Shown here: in pieces, positions 1 through 12,800 of the stretch | How the letters are laid out: each line of letters opens with the position of its first letter | Numbering within the stretch: the stretch's first letter is position 1 | NCBI GenBank assembly: GCA_032191485.1 | Contig: JAVDOI010000001.1 | Location: forward strand, 34,887,885-34,951,884 | Length of the DNA: 64,000 bases | DNA from: Leptoclinus maculatus | Taxonomy: Eukaryota > Chordata > Actinopteri > Perciformes > Stichaeidae | Direction of reading: 5' to 3' | Notes under the pieces: generated by a model | The model's database searches: none | What the model was told of the DNA's origin: nothing | What the model saw: the letters and a program-made list of their open reading frames with translations, nothing else | Program-made: the position numbers and the translations under genes

Positions 1-1161
1 ATCAGCAAAGGTCTCTGTGTGCTGATTTTTTATTTTTTTTTATTGGGGCTGCTCTTCACTCGGCTCAGCTGTGAACGATGCTTAGCAGGTCAGACTGAAG
101 ATCCAGTGTCACCGGCTGAGTAGGTGAATAACAGTGCAGTTGGTTGGGAGCGGATCATACCAGGCTGCAGCACGTGATGTGATACAGAGGGTTTAGCTGG
201 AGGGCAGCAGTTTACTCGGCTTTGACATTAATACAGCAAGTGTGTCCCAGAGTTCCTTTGTCACTTGACTACGATCTAATTCTGGATTAGGAGATGTCCT
301 TTCTGTCTGCCGCGCGCTTGTGTCTGTATAAAGGTGATGTTTCTTACCGTACGTGTCCTTCTGTCCAGTGTCAGTCACTGTTTTTGGTTGCAGAATGTAG
401 CACAGCAGGACAAAAATACACTCCAGACCAATTTTGCTTCCGCTTTGGGTGTTTAAACACAAAGCATGAGGATATTTTCTGTGCACAGTTAAATTTAGTT
501 AGTTGAATTTGAATTTCCCTGCTTTTGCAGAAGCTTTTATTTATTCACAGTCATGTGTGAACACTTTTGTGTAGGACACATACTCACTTGTTGTTAACAC
601 TAAAATTCATAATTGGAGTCATAAGAGGATCATGTTGTATGTTTTTCTTATTAATGTCATCGAACTATCTCTTTTGTAAAGTCCTTATTGCATCCAGCTA
701 CGAGATTTAGGCGAGACAAACATTCATCTTTCAGTTAGCCAACCATTAGTTGTATTTAAAATGATGTCAGTAGTCTGTCTGGATGCAATGGTCTCCTGTA
801 TAAAGTGAAGTTTACTAAACACTGAACTCCCTAAAGTGTCTTTGAGCCTGCGCCAGCCCGCAAGTGTTTTTCTGCAGACCTACAGGCGAGATAGCGGCTT
901 AAAGGAAACACTGATTTAAGATCGGGGAAGTTCATTTATTGCGCCTCCTCTTGCTCTCTGAATATTGCTCTCCCTTACAATCAGTCACTCTCTCACACAT
1001 GCATACAAGATACACACACGATGGTATACCTGTGATCTTCGAAACTATGCAGTCCCAAAGGTGTTTATCTCTGTTTTTGGCAACAGAGAATGGCATAGTT
1101 GGAATAGTTTCGGACAGGATCACAGTTATCGGCACTTGTCCTTGATTCCTTGATTACTGTG

Positions 1162-1165
<4 letters not shown>

Positions 1166-1212
<47 letters not shown>
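1166..1212. repeat. (CA)n microsatellite
   Basis: About 23 uninterrupted CA units in the first intron of the window. Confidence 0.95.
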
Positions 1213-1214
<2 letters not shown>

Positions 1215-2959
1215 CACCACGAAGCAAGTTTAACAGATTTCCTGTGAGCTATTGTATCAGCTGGATGATGGTGGCATCCTGGTCCGATCCTCCAGGTTGA
1301 ACAAGCCAAATACCCCCCCCCCCTCCCTCCCCTCCCACCTTTTCCTGTCTTCCTCTCTTAAGTCCCTTTTAACACATGTCCATCCCTGAAATGTTCAGGA
1401 ACATATCCTGAATGTGAATATCCTCATGTGTGCATGGCAGCAGGGATCAATATTCAGGGAAATCTGTCCTGCCAATTTCTTAACATTTCAGGGAAACCGC
1501 CGGTACGGCTGTGTTGTGAATTAAAGCGGTCACAATGCAGGGACAAGCACATGAAGGGTTTACGTCCAGCTGAGCAAACCAATCACAAGACTCTCGTTAT
1601 GACGTATTTTAATCCGCGACAGGTTAAAGGTTTAGCGCCACTGCTTTCATTTGTTGAATATAAAATACATTACAAGAACATTGGACAAAAAAAACGTCTC
1701 CTCGCCCGCCATGTTCCTGAAAATAATAAGAGACATCTTCAGCTGCGTACATTGAGCCTTTGCCCGTTGACATTTATGGTGGTTGGCATCCATAAGTGTT
1801 GCATTACCACCATCTCCTGGACTGTCCCTTGCCCCATCCATTCCAGCGTTGCCATGTGTGAAAAGGCGCCAGACGCCATTCCTGAATGTAGTGCTTGTGT
1901 AAATGTTCATATTCTCTAGCGATGGCTGAAAGATTATCCAAATAATTTACAGGGAACTATGTGTGAAAGAGACTTTAATCCTCATGTCTCCTTGTCTTCT
2001 CGTCTCTCTACTGCTCTTCTTTTTCTCCCCGAGAGACGCTACCGTGCCAGTTTATTTGCCTTTGGCTGTACACAGACCCATCTGTCCATCAATCCATCTG
2101 TTTTTGCCCTCACCCGCCCCTCCGTCACCCAGTCTCCTCTCTTCCTCCATGTGTCTGCTGATCCCCTGTGTAACCCCTGAAGAGCAGTCTAAACACCGTC
2201 CTCAGAGCCAGGGCCAGTTGGGCCTCCAGCAAAAACAGAGCGAGACGAGACACAAACACTCGTCTCTCTGACCAAATGCCCGCCTGCCTTCCATATTTTG
2301 GCAATCTAAAATGTCTCTCGAATAATAATTCATCAATTTCTCCTCACCCAGGGTAGTTTTTCAGTCTGCTTTATGAACCCGTCTTACAGTGGGTGGGTTT
2401 ATACTTGGTTTATAGAGTCATGTGTTTATGTGAAAGCATCATTTTTGTCAGTTTTATTGGTGAAACTATCTATAAAGTTTACTGATAAGCTGTGTTTTTC
2501 TAACAGAACACTGTATCATGAATGAAAAGCTTGTTTTTTCCCATATTTTGCAGATGTTTTGTAAGGTTCGGTTATGACTCATACTGGTCCGTTGAGACTT
2601 CAAACCGGTTTGACATGCTTTTCATTATGATAAGTCTTTCCGAGTTAAAGTGCCGTCAATTTGCTAAAAATGGCTCCGTTTCGTCATGCGTTGAAAATTG
2701 GTGATTTGTGTGCTTCTTAAATTCTCAATAAACAATGTTTGGAAATATTAATAATAGAATATTCCAAGAAGATTTTGAAGAACTTTACTTACTTGAAGAA
2801 AATCATAATACTTTATAGTTAAAGCCTGCTTTACTCACGTTTATCCAAAGCTCAGCCAATGAGTATGAGACTAAATCTTTAATCCAGACAATAAGAATTC
2901 AATTGTTGATGAATAAAATATGTTCATTCTATGCATAACTTGCATTGTCTGTACTGTCA

Positions 2960-3060
2960 TTTTACTCTGTTGGTTATTCTGTACACACAACTATTGAATT
3001 GTAAAACCCCTTAAGGCAAATTTGTGATATTGGACCATATAAATATAATTGACTTGACTT
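2960..3060 (+). repeat. LINE-like 3' tail relic
   Basis: The sequence runs aaggcaaatttgtgatattg then gaccatataaatataattga. I recognise it as the common fish repeat tail (gcaaattgtgatattgggctatataaataaaattga type). Truncated and diverged; class assignment is from memory of similar repeats, not a search. Confidence 0.5.
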
Positions 3061-3596
3061 TATATCCAATTCTGACAGCATGTTTATTGTTACTATCAGT
3101 TTTAACCTCAATTTAATCTGCTGTTCTAACGTGTAAGTGTATTGATTGATTCCTGGGTATGTTTTCTGTTTTTTACCAACTTATTTAAGATGTTTCCTTT
3201 CATGATGTCACTTAATGAGCTCAGGTGGTTTGGCCTGGCACCTTCACTGATGACTTTCAAGTAAAACAAACAGTGAACATGCCACTTCCTGCTCCGACAA
3301 GCAGATGTAATTGTTGCGCTGAAACAGGACATCCTGTCTACGCTCTCTACGGGGGCATTAGGATCAGACTAGATGCTGATGCCCTGTCCATTTAAGGTGG
3401 GAATGTGTTACCGGCGGCAGAAAGACATAACAACCACTGAGCTTTTAACAATTTCAAATCTGTGACGATCCCAATGAAAATATCTCTGAAATGATTAGAG
3501 CTTAAGTAACAGTGTGCTGTGTATCTGATGCGTGTTTTGTGAATTGCCCTTTTATAATATTCTCATTTAATGGCATTTTGTTCAATATCTTTTCAG

Positions 3597-3734
3597 TTTT
3601 GCCAGCCTGGAGGTTGGAGGCTGTCCAGGGATAGGAAGTCACCCACCTTCTTCACCGTTGTGCTGACGGATATCGAATCAGACCGACACTACTGCTCCTG
3701 CCTCACTTTCCACGAGGCTGAGGTCAATCTCCAG
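3597..3734 (+). CDS. sbf2: sbf2 exon e1 (first in window), uDENN
   Basis: This exon encodes 46 residues beginning FCQPGGWRLSRDRK and ending FHEAEVNLQ. It is phase 0 at both ends. The acceptor is tcttttcag and the donor is CAG|gtaaga. It corresponds to the upstream DENN segment after the missing start of the protein. A long (CA)n tract starts 13 bp after the exon end. Confidence 0.93.
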
Positions 3735-3741
3735 GTAAGAC

Positions 3742-3818
<77 letters not shown>

Positions 3819-6800
3819 GAGGTAGACTACTTTTGAGGATTAAACTGTGAATTTTGAGCTGTTTTCTTCATGCGTTTATTCTCTCTAATAGCTTTATGTT
3901 TTCAGGGTCACAGGAAGTCGTAGATTATCCCAGAATGAAGCGAATGTTTTAAGTCCATCAGAGGGCCAACACAGCCAATCACAGTCACAGTCTTCAGCTG
4001 TTTAAGGACTGTTGGAGTAAACAGGAGCACCATGTAAAAAAAAACACAAAACATACTAATAACACCTTACTGTGAGGGAACAGCGCTAACCACTGAGCCA
4101 CCGCGCTACACTCATTAACGATGTAGTGAATTCTGTAAGCACAAATATTTCGCTCCATCAAACAGCTGTGCAGCACATCTCTGTGAGCAGCAGGCTTCTC
4201 ATCCTCCTTTATGAGGCTCCTCGTAAGATCATCTCAATGAGAACTACTTGTATGATGAGCTTGAGGTTCATCTTCGTGTGTCTCTCTCGTGACTCTTAGA
4301 AGCCACCGGGGTATCTAAGTTGGGCATTGTGATGGTTCTTACTTTCTGTTTTCCGTTTTAGGTTTGGCCCTTTTTTTTAACTTGTAGGAGTTTCTGTCGC
4401 ATGTGTGATGTCTCCCAGAATGTAAGGCATTGGAAAAGAAAAGCTGCTAATAAATTGTGAGCAGGGAAGCTGATATAAAAGAGCGCTTTTCATTTGATTT
4501 ACGTAATCATTATTGGTCGCGCGGCACAAATGTAAAAAAAACATGAATTAGTTTGGGCGGGATCATTTTTATATTTAGGAATGATCTCATTAATGTCTCA
4601 CCCTGCCAAAAGCCCACAGAATACCAGGCTAATTGTTTCAATGTGTTTTCCTTTGTTAGAGGCCTTAAATGACTCCTGTCACTCTGCCCGCTGTGACTTC
4701 ACATCCTTTCACATGTGGAATGCAGTCGCCAATCACTCTCTAGTTGATCGGCAAAACATTTTTCAGTAGAATTAGAAATGTGGCTGTGTACGAGAAATAT
4801 GCGTCATCTTTTAAATAGTGGGGGCGTAACTTTTGGAGAACCAATTCTGTAGTAGTTCATGCTTTCCTCATCAGCTTGTTGTGTGAATTGGACCATAATT
4901 ACAAACATTCCTATGTTTGCACAACTGGACACATTTCTTCCGAAAAGCATGAGAGGAGGAAGGATTTAGGGCAAATTGTCACTTCAAAGGGAGAAAATAA
5001 CCAAAAATAGCCCAGTTGTTAACTGTTATGGGGGTTTCTTTAAGAGCCTACAAACAGACTTTTCATTGCCCAACGCTGGTTGGTCCCTCAGCTGTATTGA
5101 AACCTTAATGCTCCTCGGTCTGTTTTCTGTTCTCTCACACGGGCTGAGTGGAGGGAATATGAGTTGTCAGTAACAACAACTTTAGACTTGATTGTTGGGC
5201 CTCATGTTTTTGTAATTGTGTCTTTGTTATCTGGGGACAGGCAAGGCTATTAGTGAGTTGTTTTCACATACTCCACGGTTATATTAGATTTGCAGGACAA
5301 AATAAGCTGTAGAACAAGTGGCCTTGAGCTTCTTTCTTTCCACTGGCCATCAGGGGGCGACTCATCTGATTGCAAAAATAAATCTGATTACATAGAAGTC
5401 TATGAGAAAATTACCCTGCTTCTCATTTGATTTATTACCTCAGTAAAAATTGTAAACATGAGCTTATGATCTCAATCACTAGTTTCAAGCCTTCTTCAAT
5501 ACAACATGATGTCTGGGAGTTGTTTTCGTCTTAGAACTTTTACCTTTTTACAGTGTTTTCAGTTCATGAAAGTTAATTTTAACCTTTTTGGTTGCCTAAA
5601 AATGTTCAGCGTTCAGTTGTACTTAGCTCCACCCTCTTGTGTCACTTCTGGTTGCAAAAGACCAAGATGGTGACGGGCAAAATGCCAAACTGAAGGCTTT
5701 CAAAGTGGTAGTCCACAAACCAATGTGTGAATGATGTCACAGTGACTATGTCCACTCCTTTTATACTGTCTGTGCAGCAGAGAGACTATAATTACAACTT
5801 GTGATTATGAAAGAAAGGGACTTCCATATGAAATACTAAATATACTCCGATTCATGTACAAACATTTGTTGTATTTCACCTCACTAACTAATTGTGAACT
5901 GTTTTTGCAGTCTCTGCTCTCACAGTCTTCATGTCTCACAGTCTTCATGTCTCACAGTCTTCATGTCTCACAGTCTTCATGTCTCACAGTCTTCATGTCT
6001 CACAGTCTTCATGTCTCACAGTCTTCATGTCTCACAGTCTTCATGTCTCACAGTCTCTGCTCTCAGTCTTCATGTCTCACAGTCTTCATGTCTCACAGTC
6101 TCTGCTCTCACAGTCTTCATGTCTCACAGTCTTCATGTCTCTCAGTCTTCATGTCTCACAGTCTTCATGTCTCACAGTCTTCATGTCTCACAGTCTTCAT
6201 GTCTCACAGTCTTCATGTCTCACAGTCTTCATGTCTCACAGTCTTCATGTCTCACAGTCTCTGCTCTCAGTCTTCATGTCTCACAGTCTTCATGTCTCAC
6301 AGTCTCTGCTCTCACAGTCTTCATGTCTCACAGTCTTCATGTCTCTCAGTCTTCATGTCTCACAGTCTTCATGTCTCACAGTCTTCATGTCTCACAGTCT
6401 TCATGTCTCACAGTCTTCATGTCTCACAGTCTTCATGTCTCAAAGTCTTCATGTCTCACAGTCGTACTACCTTCATTTAAAGGAAGTTCACAGGATTACC
6501 AGACCGGTTGTAAAGGTTGCACTGGTTGCACTGGTTAAAAGAAGAGGGCCATACACTTTACTGTCAGCATGCAAAATATTTTTCATTTTGTCATTTGTGA
6601 CCATTTAATTTATGTTCGTGAAGCATTGTTGGGTGTATATGACTATATTGTCCTTTGAGCTCCTAAAGGAGCTATATAACATGTTTAATGTGAGACGTTG
6701 CTGCAGAATTCTAAGCTCCTCAATACTGAAGCTGTCTGCAGCTAAGTATTGAAAAAATATGAACATGGGTGTATCTGGAGAATATTAATTCTGTTTTTAA

Positions 6801-9800
6801 AATACACACTTGTGAATTTGTTATGTTGTGTTGTTTTTTTTGTTTTTGTTCTTATTTAGCAATTTATAACTTAGAGTAATTGAGATGTATGCGTGTGCCA
6901 AAAGCAGACTTGACCAAGACATGTGTATGCTTTGTGTATATAAATACAATATTATGAAGACTTTTGAATTTGATAGTGCACCTTTTTTCGTCAGCCTTGT
7001 GTTAATTGTTTTATTAGGCTATATTTGGCCTCATCCGACGTCATGTTCCTGCAAAATAAACACACCTTGCTGGATTCAGTGTCTGGCACTGAGGATCCTC
7101 TTGAAACGTGTGGGTGTTTTAACAACCTTTCCTCTCATCTTTATCTACCGACTGTGTTGGATTCCAGGGAGAGTCCAGACAGGCGGCAGAGGAATGTATT
7201 TTGTCTAATAATTGAAACAAAATCCTTAGAATAATGGTGAAATGTGACCCCCATCTGAATGGGATATTTTGATCCCGTACTCCTTGGTCCAGAGATACTG
7301 AAGCACTGATGGCATGTTTTCACTGCCTGGAGAAATATACCAGATTGTGATAAGGGCTTTAGTTAGGAATGAGCACGGAGAAGTTGGAGTATTAGTGCTC
7401 TGATGGGGCTCATGGATCCACCATAGAGACAATTAAAACCAGACCGAGGCGGTTGCTTGTAGGATAAGGTTGTCTGATTTTGGGTAGATTTAGATGACAT
7501 GTTTGATCAGAGCAAAAAATACTTTCTAGTGTTCCTTTGGTTTGACGTGCTGTAAAATGTCATCATAATGCCGGTACATGTAGAATGTAGTTCCCTTTAA
7601 CAGGACAGTTATGCTTTCCTGCAGTCAATGTTCATTTCTGTCTTGCTAAACATCAGAATTACTAAGCATTTTGCATGCGTTAGCCTCTTTGTTACTGTCT
7701 CTTATGTCTGATGTTTTGCATCCGTTGTGTTAAAATGTGACTCAGGGAGTCGGCAGCAACATTAATCACCGACATTCATTTTGTCTCTTCTCTGAGGAAA
7801 TCTGCTCATATGATTTTGTCTCTTTGTAGATGTTTTTCTGTCAACCTCATCGTGATTTTTAGAAAATCTGTCGTGTTCATGGATGGCTCCAGCTGTTTGA
7901 GCAGCTGTGCTGAATGAGGACGGATTGGGAAAGGCTAATTTAATAGTCTTAACTTTTTTGAATGCATGTTTCATCTCTGGCGACAAAGCAGATTTTTAAG
8001 ATGTTTTGGGGTTGATGCTATGACGTGCTCTGATGCAAGAGTTATATCTTGGCTTTTTTTGTGGAATACCAATTTACTTTCCACTACTTCTACTTTCAAG
8101 CCTATTTCGTGACTCACCTCTCAAGTGAAAATGGAAAAATGTATTGTGAGGCTTGTACAGAGGTTGGTTCCTCAAACTAAGTTACCATACATTACTCACA
8201 GATCACGCTTAATTTTGGAGTACATCTGTTTTTTTTCCTGGAGAAACACATGCGATGTATAGTACATGCCAGACGTGTGCTGGACAATGTGATGAGTTTG
8301 AGGCACATGCTGTATTCACAAGCTCAAGTAGGAGCTCAGCGGTGCTGGCATGCTCTACAGTACATTTCATGGCAAGTCCATGGCACTGTGTTGAACTCTT
8401 CAACTGGAATAGCTTCTTTTTTTTCATGTTTCAGGGATCAAAGAGTATTGAGGCTGATGAAGATGAGGAGGCAGAGGAGGATGGCCTGATCCAGCCAGCT
8501 CAAGTGTTTGCACCAAAAAGTCTCATTATCGTGTCCAGGCTGGATTATCCCGAAATATTCCGGGTAATAAAACACCTTATGATTAAATCTTGATTAAAAA
8601 ATATTTTTCTGTCTTGTTCAGCAGGAATACTTAGAATTTTTGTCAAACCAAGGCCTTTCATCTTGCAGCTCTGAGATGACGCTTATCTGCTTTGTACTGT
8701 CTGCAAAATAGGCCCTAGTTTGCTTAAGCGTAAGCACGCAATTCAGTGACGTAAATGAGTTACAAGCACCTCTGATCTTTTCATCGTGAGCTGTAATACT
8801 GATGACTTTATAGAGTAGTTATCCTCTGTACGTGTCCATGTGTCATGTCTTTTGTTGTATTTCACATGTTGTCCTTCCAGGGGTGCTTGGGTCTGATCTA
8901 CACAGTGCACATCGATAGCCTGAGTTTCCCTTTGGAGGGTCTGGTGGCCAACCTCTTTACATTCCAGGTTCCTGTTGCTGGTGGATCCCAGGTAAGTCTT
9001 TCACGTCCAAAGTAGGCTACCACAGTCTGTAAGACATCTCCCTGCTGCTGGCCCGTTACCTCACAGGGGGCCACAGATCCAGACCAGTAAGGGCCCAGAA
9101 AAGTGATTGCTTGTGCAGGTACTTACATGATTTATGTTCGCTGTGCAGCCAATCAAGAATGTCATGTTCAGATGGTGCCAGAGATTGCTGTCCAGCCACA
9201 GGCAGTGATTTTCTGATACACAAGTTCGTCATTTTTTCCATCACGTTACGTCGAGGAAAATACCTCAGTCTAGAGTAGGACAGCAGACAGCAGAGCTCTT
9301 AAATTACGTTCATAACAGTTAAGAGGAATATTAATTTTAAATACATTACATAGGTTTAAAAAATACAAAAAAACAAGTTTACTGCCGTTGGGTGGCCAAG
9401 TGAGGCTAATAATTCAGTGAACCAGGCAATAAGACGTATTTACACATTTGAAAAACACCTTAGAGACAAAATATGTCTCAATCATTGGAAAATTATTGTA
9501 CGTTTACGACTGCCAGTGGGGAGAAATCCTAATCACTCAGATGAATATCAGACTCTTCGACGATGCCTTATGTGCTGTAAGAGGGAAGAATTTGGCCTGT
9601 TCCCCAGCAAGGCTGCACTTAAAATCCCAAATCCTCGAGTCTGACTTCGGGCAGAACCTCAGCAGTGGAACAGACTAATTTGTCAGAACAGCACGTAGTT
9701 AAACATCGAGGTATTTCAAGAACTGTATGAATGGAGACCATGAGATACCTTTTTAATTTGCATTTGACTGATGAACTTCCCTTTAATGTTCTACATCTGA

Positions 9801-12800
9801 AAGGTTTCTACCAACCACTTTTCACTTCCCAGCACCTATAATGTGAATAATAAACCATTTGAAAGACTTTTATATTCAGAGCGCATTTTTGCATCACTAA
9901 TCCAAGAATCTTTTTAAGGGATTCTGTGACATTGCTGCAGCTGTGCGCTGTACCAGTTACATTTTGGTGAACATGTAATTGAGGTTTTCTTTGCTCAATG
10001 ACCAGCAAACTCATTCAAATGGCTAATTCAGTCCTGCAGCTGCGGTGTCTTCTTTATTTGATTCAACCACAGTACCCTCAGCTATAACTCTCAATGGATG
10101 ACTGTCAGTTGGAGTACTGCTCCATCCTGTAGACCCGATGGCCGTAAACATGTCCATGACCGTTTTCTGACCTTTTCACTGCTTTTGTTTTTCTTTACAG
10201 AAGCTCTTCAGCCTGGGAGCAGGAGACCGTCAGCTCATCCAGACGCCTCTGAACGACACGTTGCCCGTCACGTCCAAAAGTGTTGGTCTGCTCTTCCAGC
10301 AGCTGGGTGGGTCCAGGCACTTTGAACTACTGACTAGTAATCATGAGACAGGAAGACATGTCTTGTTGATGACTGTATAACTCTGCCCCGTCATTTCTTT
10401 GTTTTCAACATGAACCCTGCCAGAGAATTTATTGAATGAACAATCATTTCTTTCTGCAGTCTGTCACGTCTGCACAACATCCCATTTATGTGTTAAGACA
10501 TTTTGTGTTGTTGGTTGTTCTAATCGGACAGTTCCGACACTCAAAGAACATTTGTCTTAATCATATTAGTGGCGTCGTCTTAGTTGATTAAATTAAGCAG
10601 CTTTAATGTATGTGACATATTTCACATTCATTCAGTCTTGATCCTTTCAGATGTTTAGAGGCTCCATTCTACTTTGCTAATCACATGGTGGTTAACTGCA
10701 GCACTGTTGGACTTTTACAATGAGGAGATTTTAGCAATGAGCCATTAAGAACTTGGATTAATTCTACACCAAATGTGTCTGAAGCAAGCTTATGCGGTTT
10801 TTCGCTTTGTCCCATCAGTGTTTCTGTAATTTTGTCCGGGCTAGAACAAGCACATGATGAAGATTTGATTCAGTTTGCTAGTTTCACATTGCAATGATTG
10901 CGCAATATTTTAGGACTGTAAATGATTTGCACAAGCAATACGTGCTTTGTCAAAGGTAGAACATGCCCGATTGACTCATGGTGTTTGAAGAGTGTATCCA
11001 TCACTTTCCTCAAGCCTTTGAAAATTATGGTTTGGCATAAATCATGAACTGAGCTATTGTACATGATATTTTAAGAATAATTTGTTTTAGTTTGCGTTCT
11101 GCATCTCTAGGCATACATCTGTTAGAGCTGAGAGTGAAATTAAATATGATTCACCTGAAATTTGATTTGTAATGGAAAGTTGGCCCTTATTTAGTCTCAT
11201 TTGATTAGAAGAATGTGATTCAAAACAGAGTGGATTTTATTTCCTGAGTGTATTAACACCATCCTCTGTTTGTTTGGACAAAGGGATGAACATGCACATG
11301 GGGGGTACTTGCACGATACACGTCATGTGATCAGGGTTAGGTGGAAGTCATGCATTTGTAGCTAATCTGGAGACAAAAAACAAAGCAATCTTGACTCAAA
11401 ACCTGGCCATGGTCTGTCAGTCCTCATAAGCCTGTTTCCATTAATCAGTTCAGTACATTATGCAGCGCTGTTAGTCCTCGAAGCGGCTACAGGGCCATAA
11501 ATAATGTGTGTTGCTCATTGTTTGATATGTGACGTTGTTTAAATACTGCAGTGGAAAATCACTCACTTAAAAAACACAAATTATTCTTTTTACACGTGTT
11601 TACAGATCAAACTAGATACAACCTTTTAATAGATTGTAGACCGATTTCTTTCTTTTACACCTTTGGACAGAGCCAGACTAGCTGTTTCCCCCTGTTCGTA
11701 TGTTGAGCTATGCTAACCGTCTCCTGGCTCCTCTCACTTTCATATAATATACAATATTTGTTTTGGACTTTGTGTCAAGACAAATGTATGTATGAATCTT
11801 GAGAGTCAAGCCGTCATGGCATACTGAGTGAAAGTGACTGACAGACGTTCGCAGTTAATCATCTCTCCCACCCTTTTAAAAAAAAAAAAAAAAGAAATGC
11901 GACAGCGAGTGTATCATTTCCACTCATTAGGTCATCCTCATGTCCATATAAGGATTGGCGAGTAGCTGTGCAGGTCGTCAGGTCGGCACATCATTCTGTG
12001 TGCACTGATCACCCGAGTCACCAGAGAGGAATGTGTGTTAAACATGTCACACTGCACAGGAAGTGCAGTCCCCCGGGACGAGATAAAACTGGCCATCAAC
12101 AGCCCTGTTGTTTGTTGTTTGTTGCCTTTGTCTCTCCTGTTGTCCTGGGATGTTGCTGTCACTTTTTATTTCGGGCTCGGAAGTGCGTTGCTGTTTCCAT
12201 AAGATAAGTAAACACCTGAAGCTGAGGTGTGATTATGAAACCGGAGCCTCGATAGTGAAATGAGCGAGGCACACTCTTTTACAGAGCATTTTACATCATT
12301 TGGACTGACAAAGTCTATAAATAATGAAACGACTCATTTGGTTTGACAAGTCTGTTCACCTTTAAAATCTCATATTATGTTAAAGCTTGTGTTCCACTTC
12401 CTGTTTATCACTGAAGTGCTTCACTCAGACAGGCAAACATCCAGACCCAGCGCCCCCAGTGGCACTGATATGTCTGCCAGTGTTCCTCTCTCTTTATCAC
12501 TCCAGCGTGTGATGAATTGGTCCGTCAGTTGCTTGATAGGAAACAACAACAGGAACTGTAAACTTAGAATTCTTCCTGGTTGTCACGTCGGTATTTGAAA
12601 TATTATTTATACTGTATGAGAGTGTGTAATTTCCTTTTGTTTTCGGAGAGGAGTTTTCCTTTTAGGTTTTATATTCAGTGGTTAACAGAAACTGACCCAT
12701 TTGGTCTTGAAAACGTATCGTTTTTGCCATCATGAGCGAGCAGGTTTCTTTAATACAGCAGTGGACGTATAGCAGATTATGTAAAGATTCTGCAGAGCAG

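Larger units (their letters stand above)
1..3596 (+). other. sbf2 intron upstream of e1
   Basis: No coding exon recognised. The expected sbf2 segment for residues ~19-46 (a GEGxGKxxxRFP-type stretch ending in an FPQGIE-like motif) was looked for and not found. Contents: (CA)n at 1166-1212, a C11 and C/T-rich run at 1313-1340, and a degraded LINE-like 3' tail at 2960-3060. Open frames of up to 163 codons (1428-1919) show no protein-like composition. Confidence 0.7.
3735..8434 (+). other. sbf2 intron e1-e2
   Basis: A 4.7-kb intron. It holds a (CA)n tract at its start, a tRNA-like SINE relic (4064-4112), a percomorph-type dispersed repeat (5338-5790) and a 16-bp minisatellite (5911-6463). The rest is unremarkable A/T-rich sequence with no coding signal. 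Confidence 0.75.

Noticed and set aside
1428..1919. A 163-codon + strand open frame
   Set aside because: Composition is not protein-like, there is no similarity to any family I know, and no splice partner fits. Probably chance.
1..3596. Search for sbf2 first and second coding exons
   Set aside because: No sequence encoding the expected N-terminus (ending with an FPQGIE-like motif) was seen; these exons are taken to lie upstream of the window.
5854..6608. Three overlapping + strand open frames of 208-225 codons over the minisatellite
   Set aside because: They arise because a 16-bp stop-free unit is open in every + frame and gives the same peptide in each. There is no start context, domain or codon bias.
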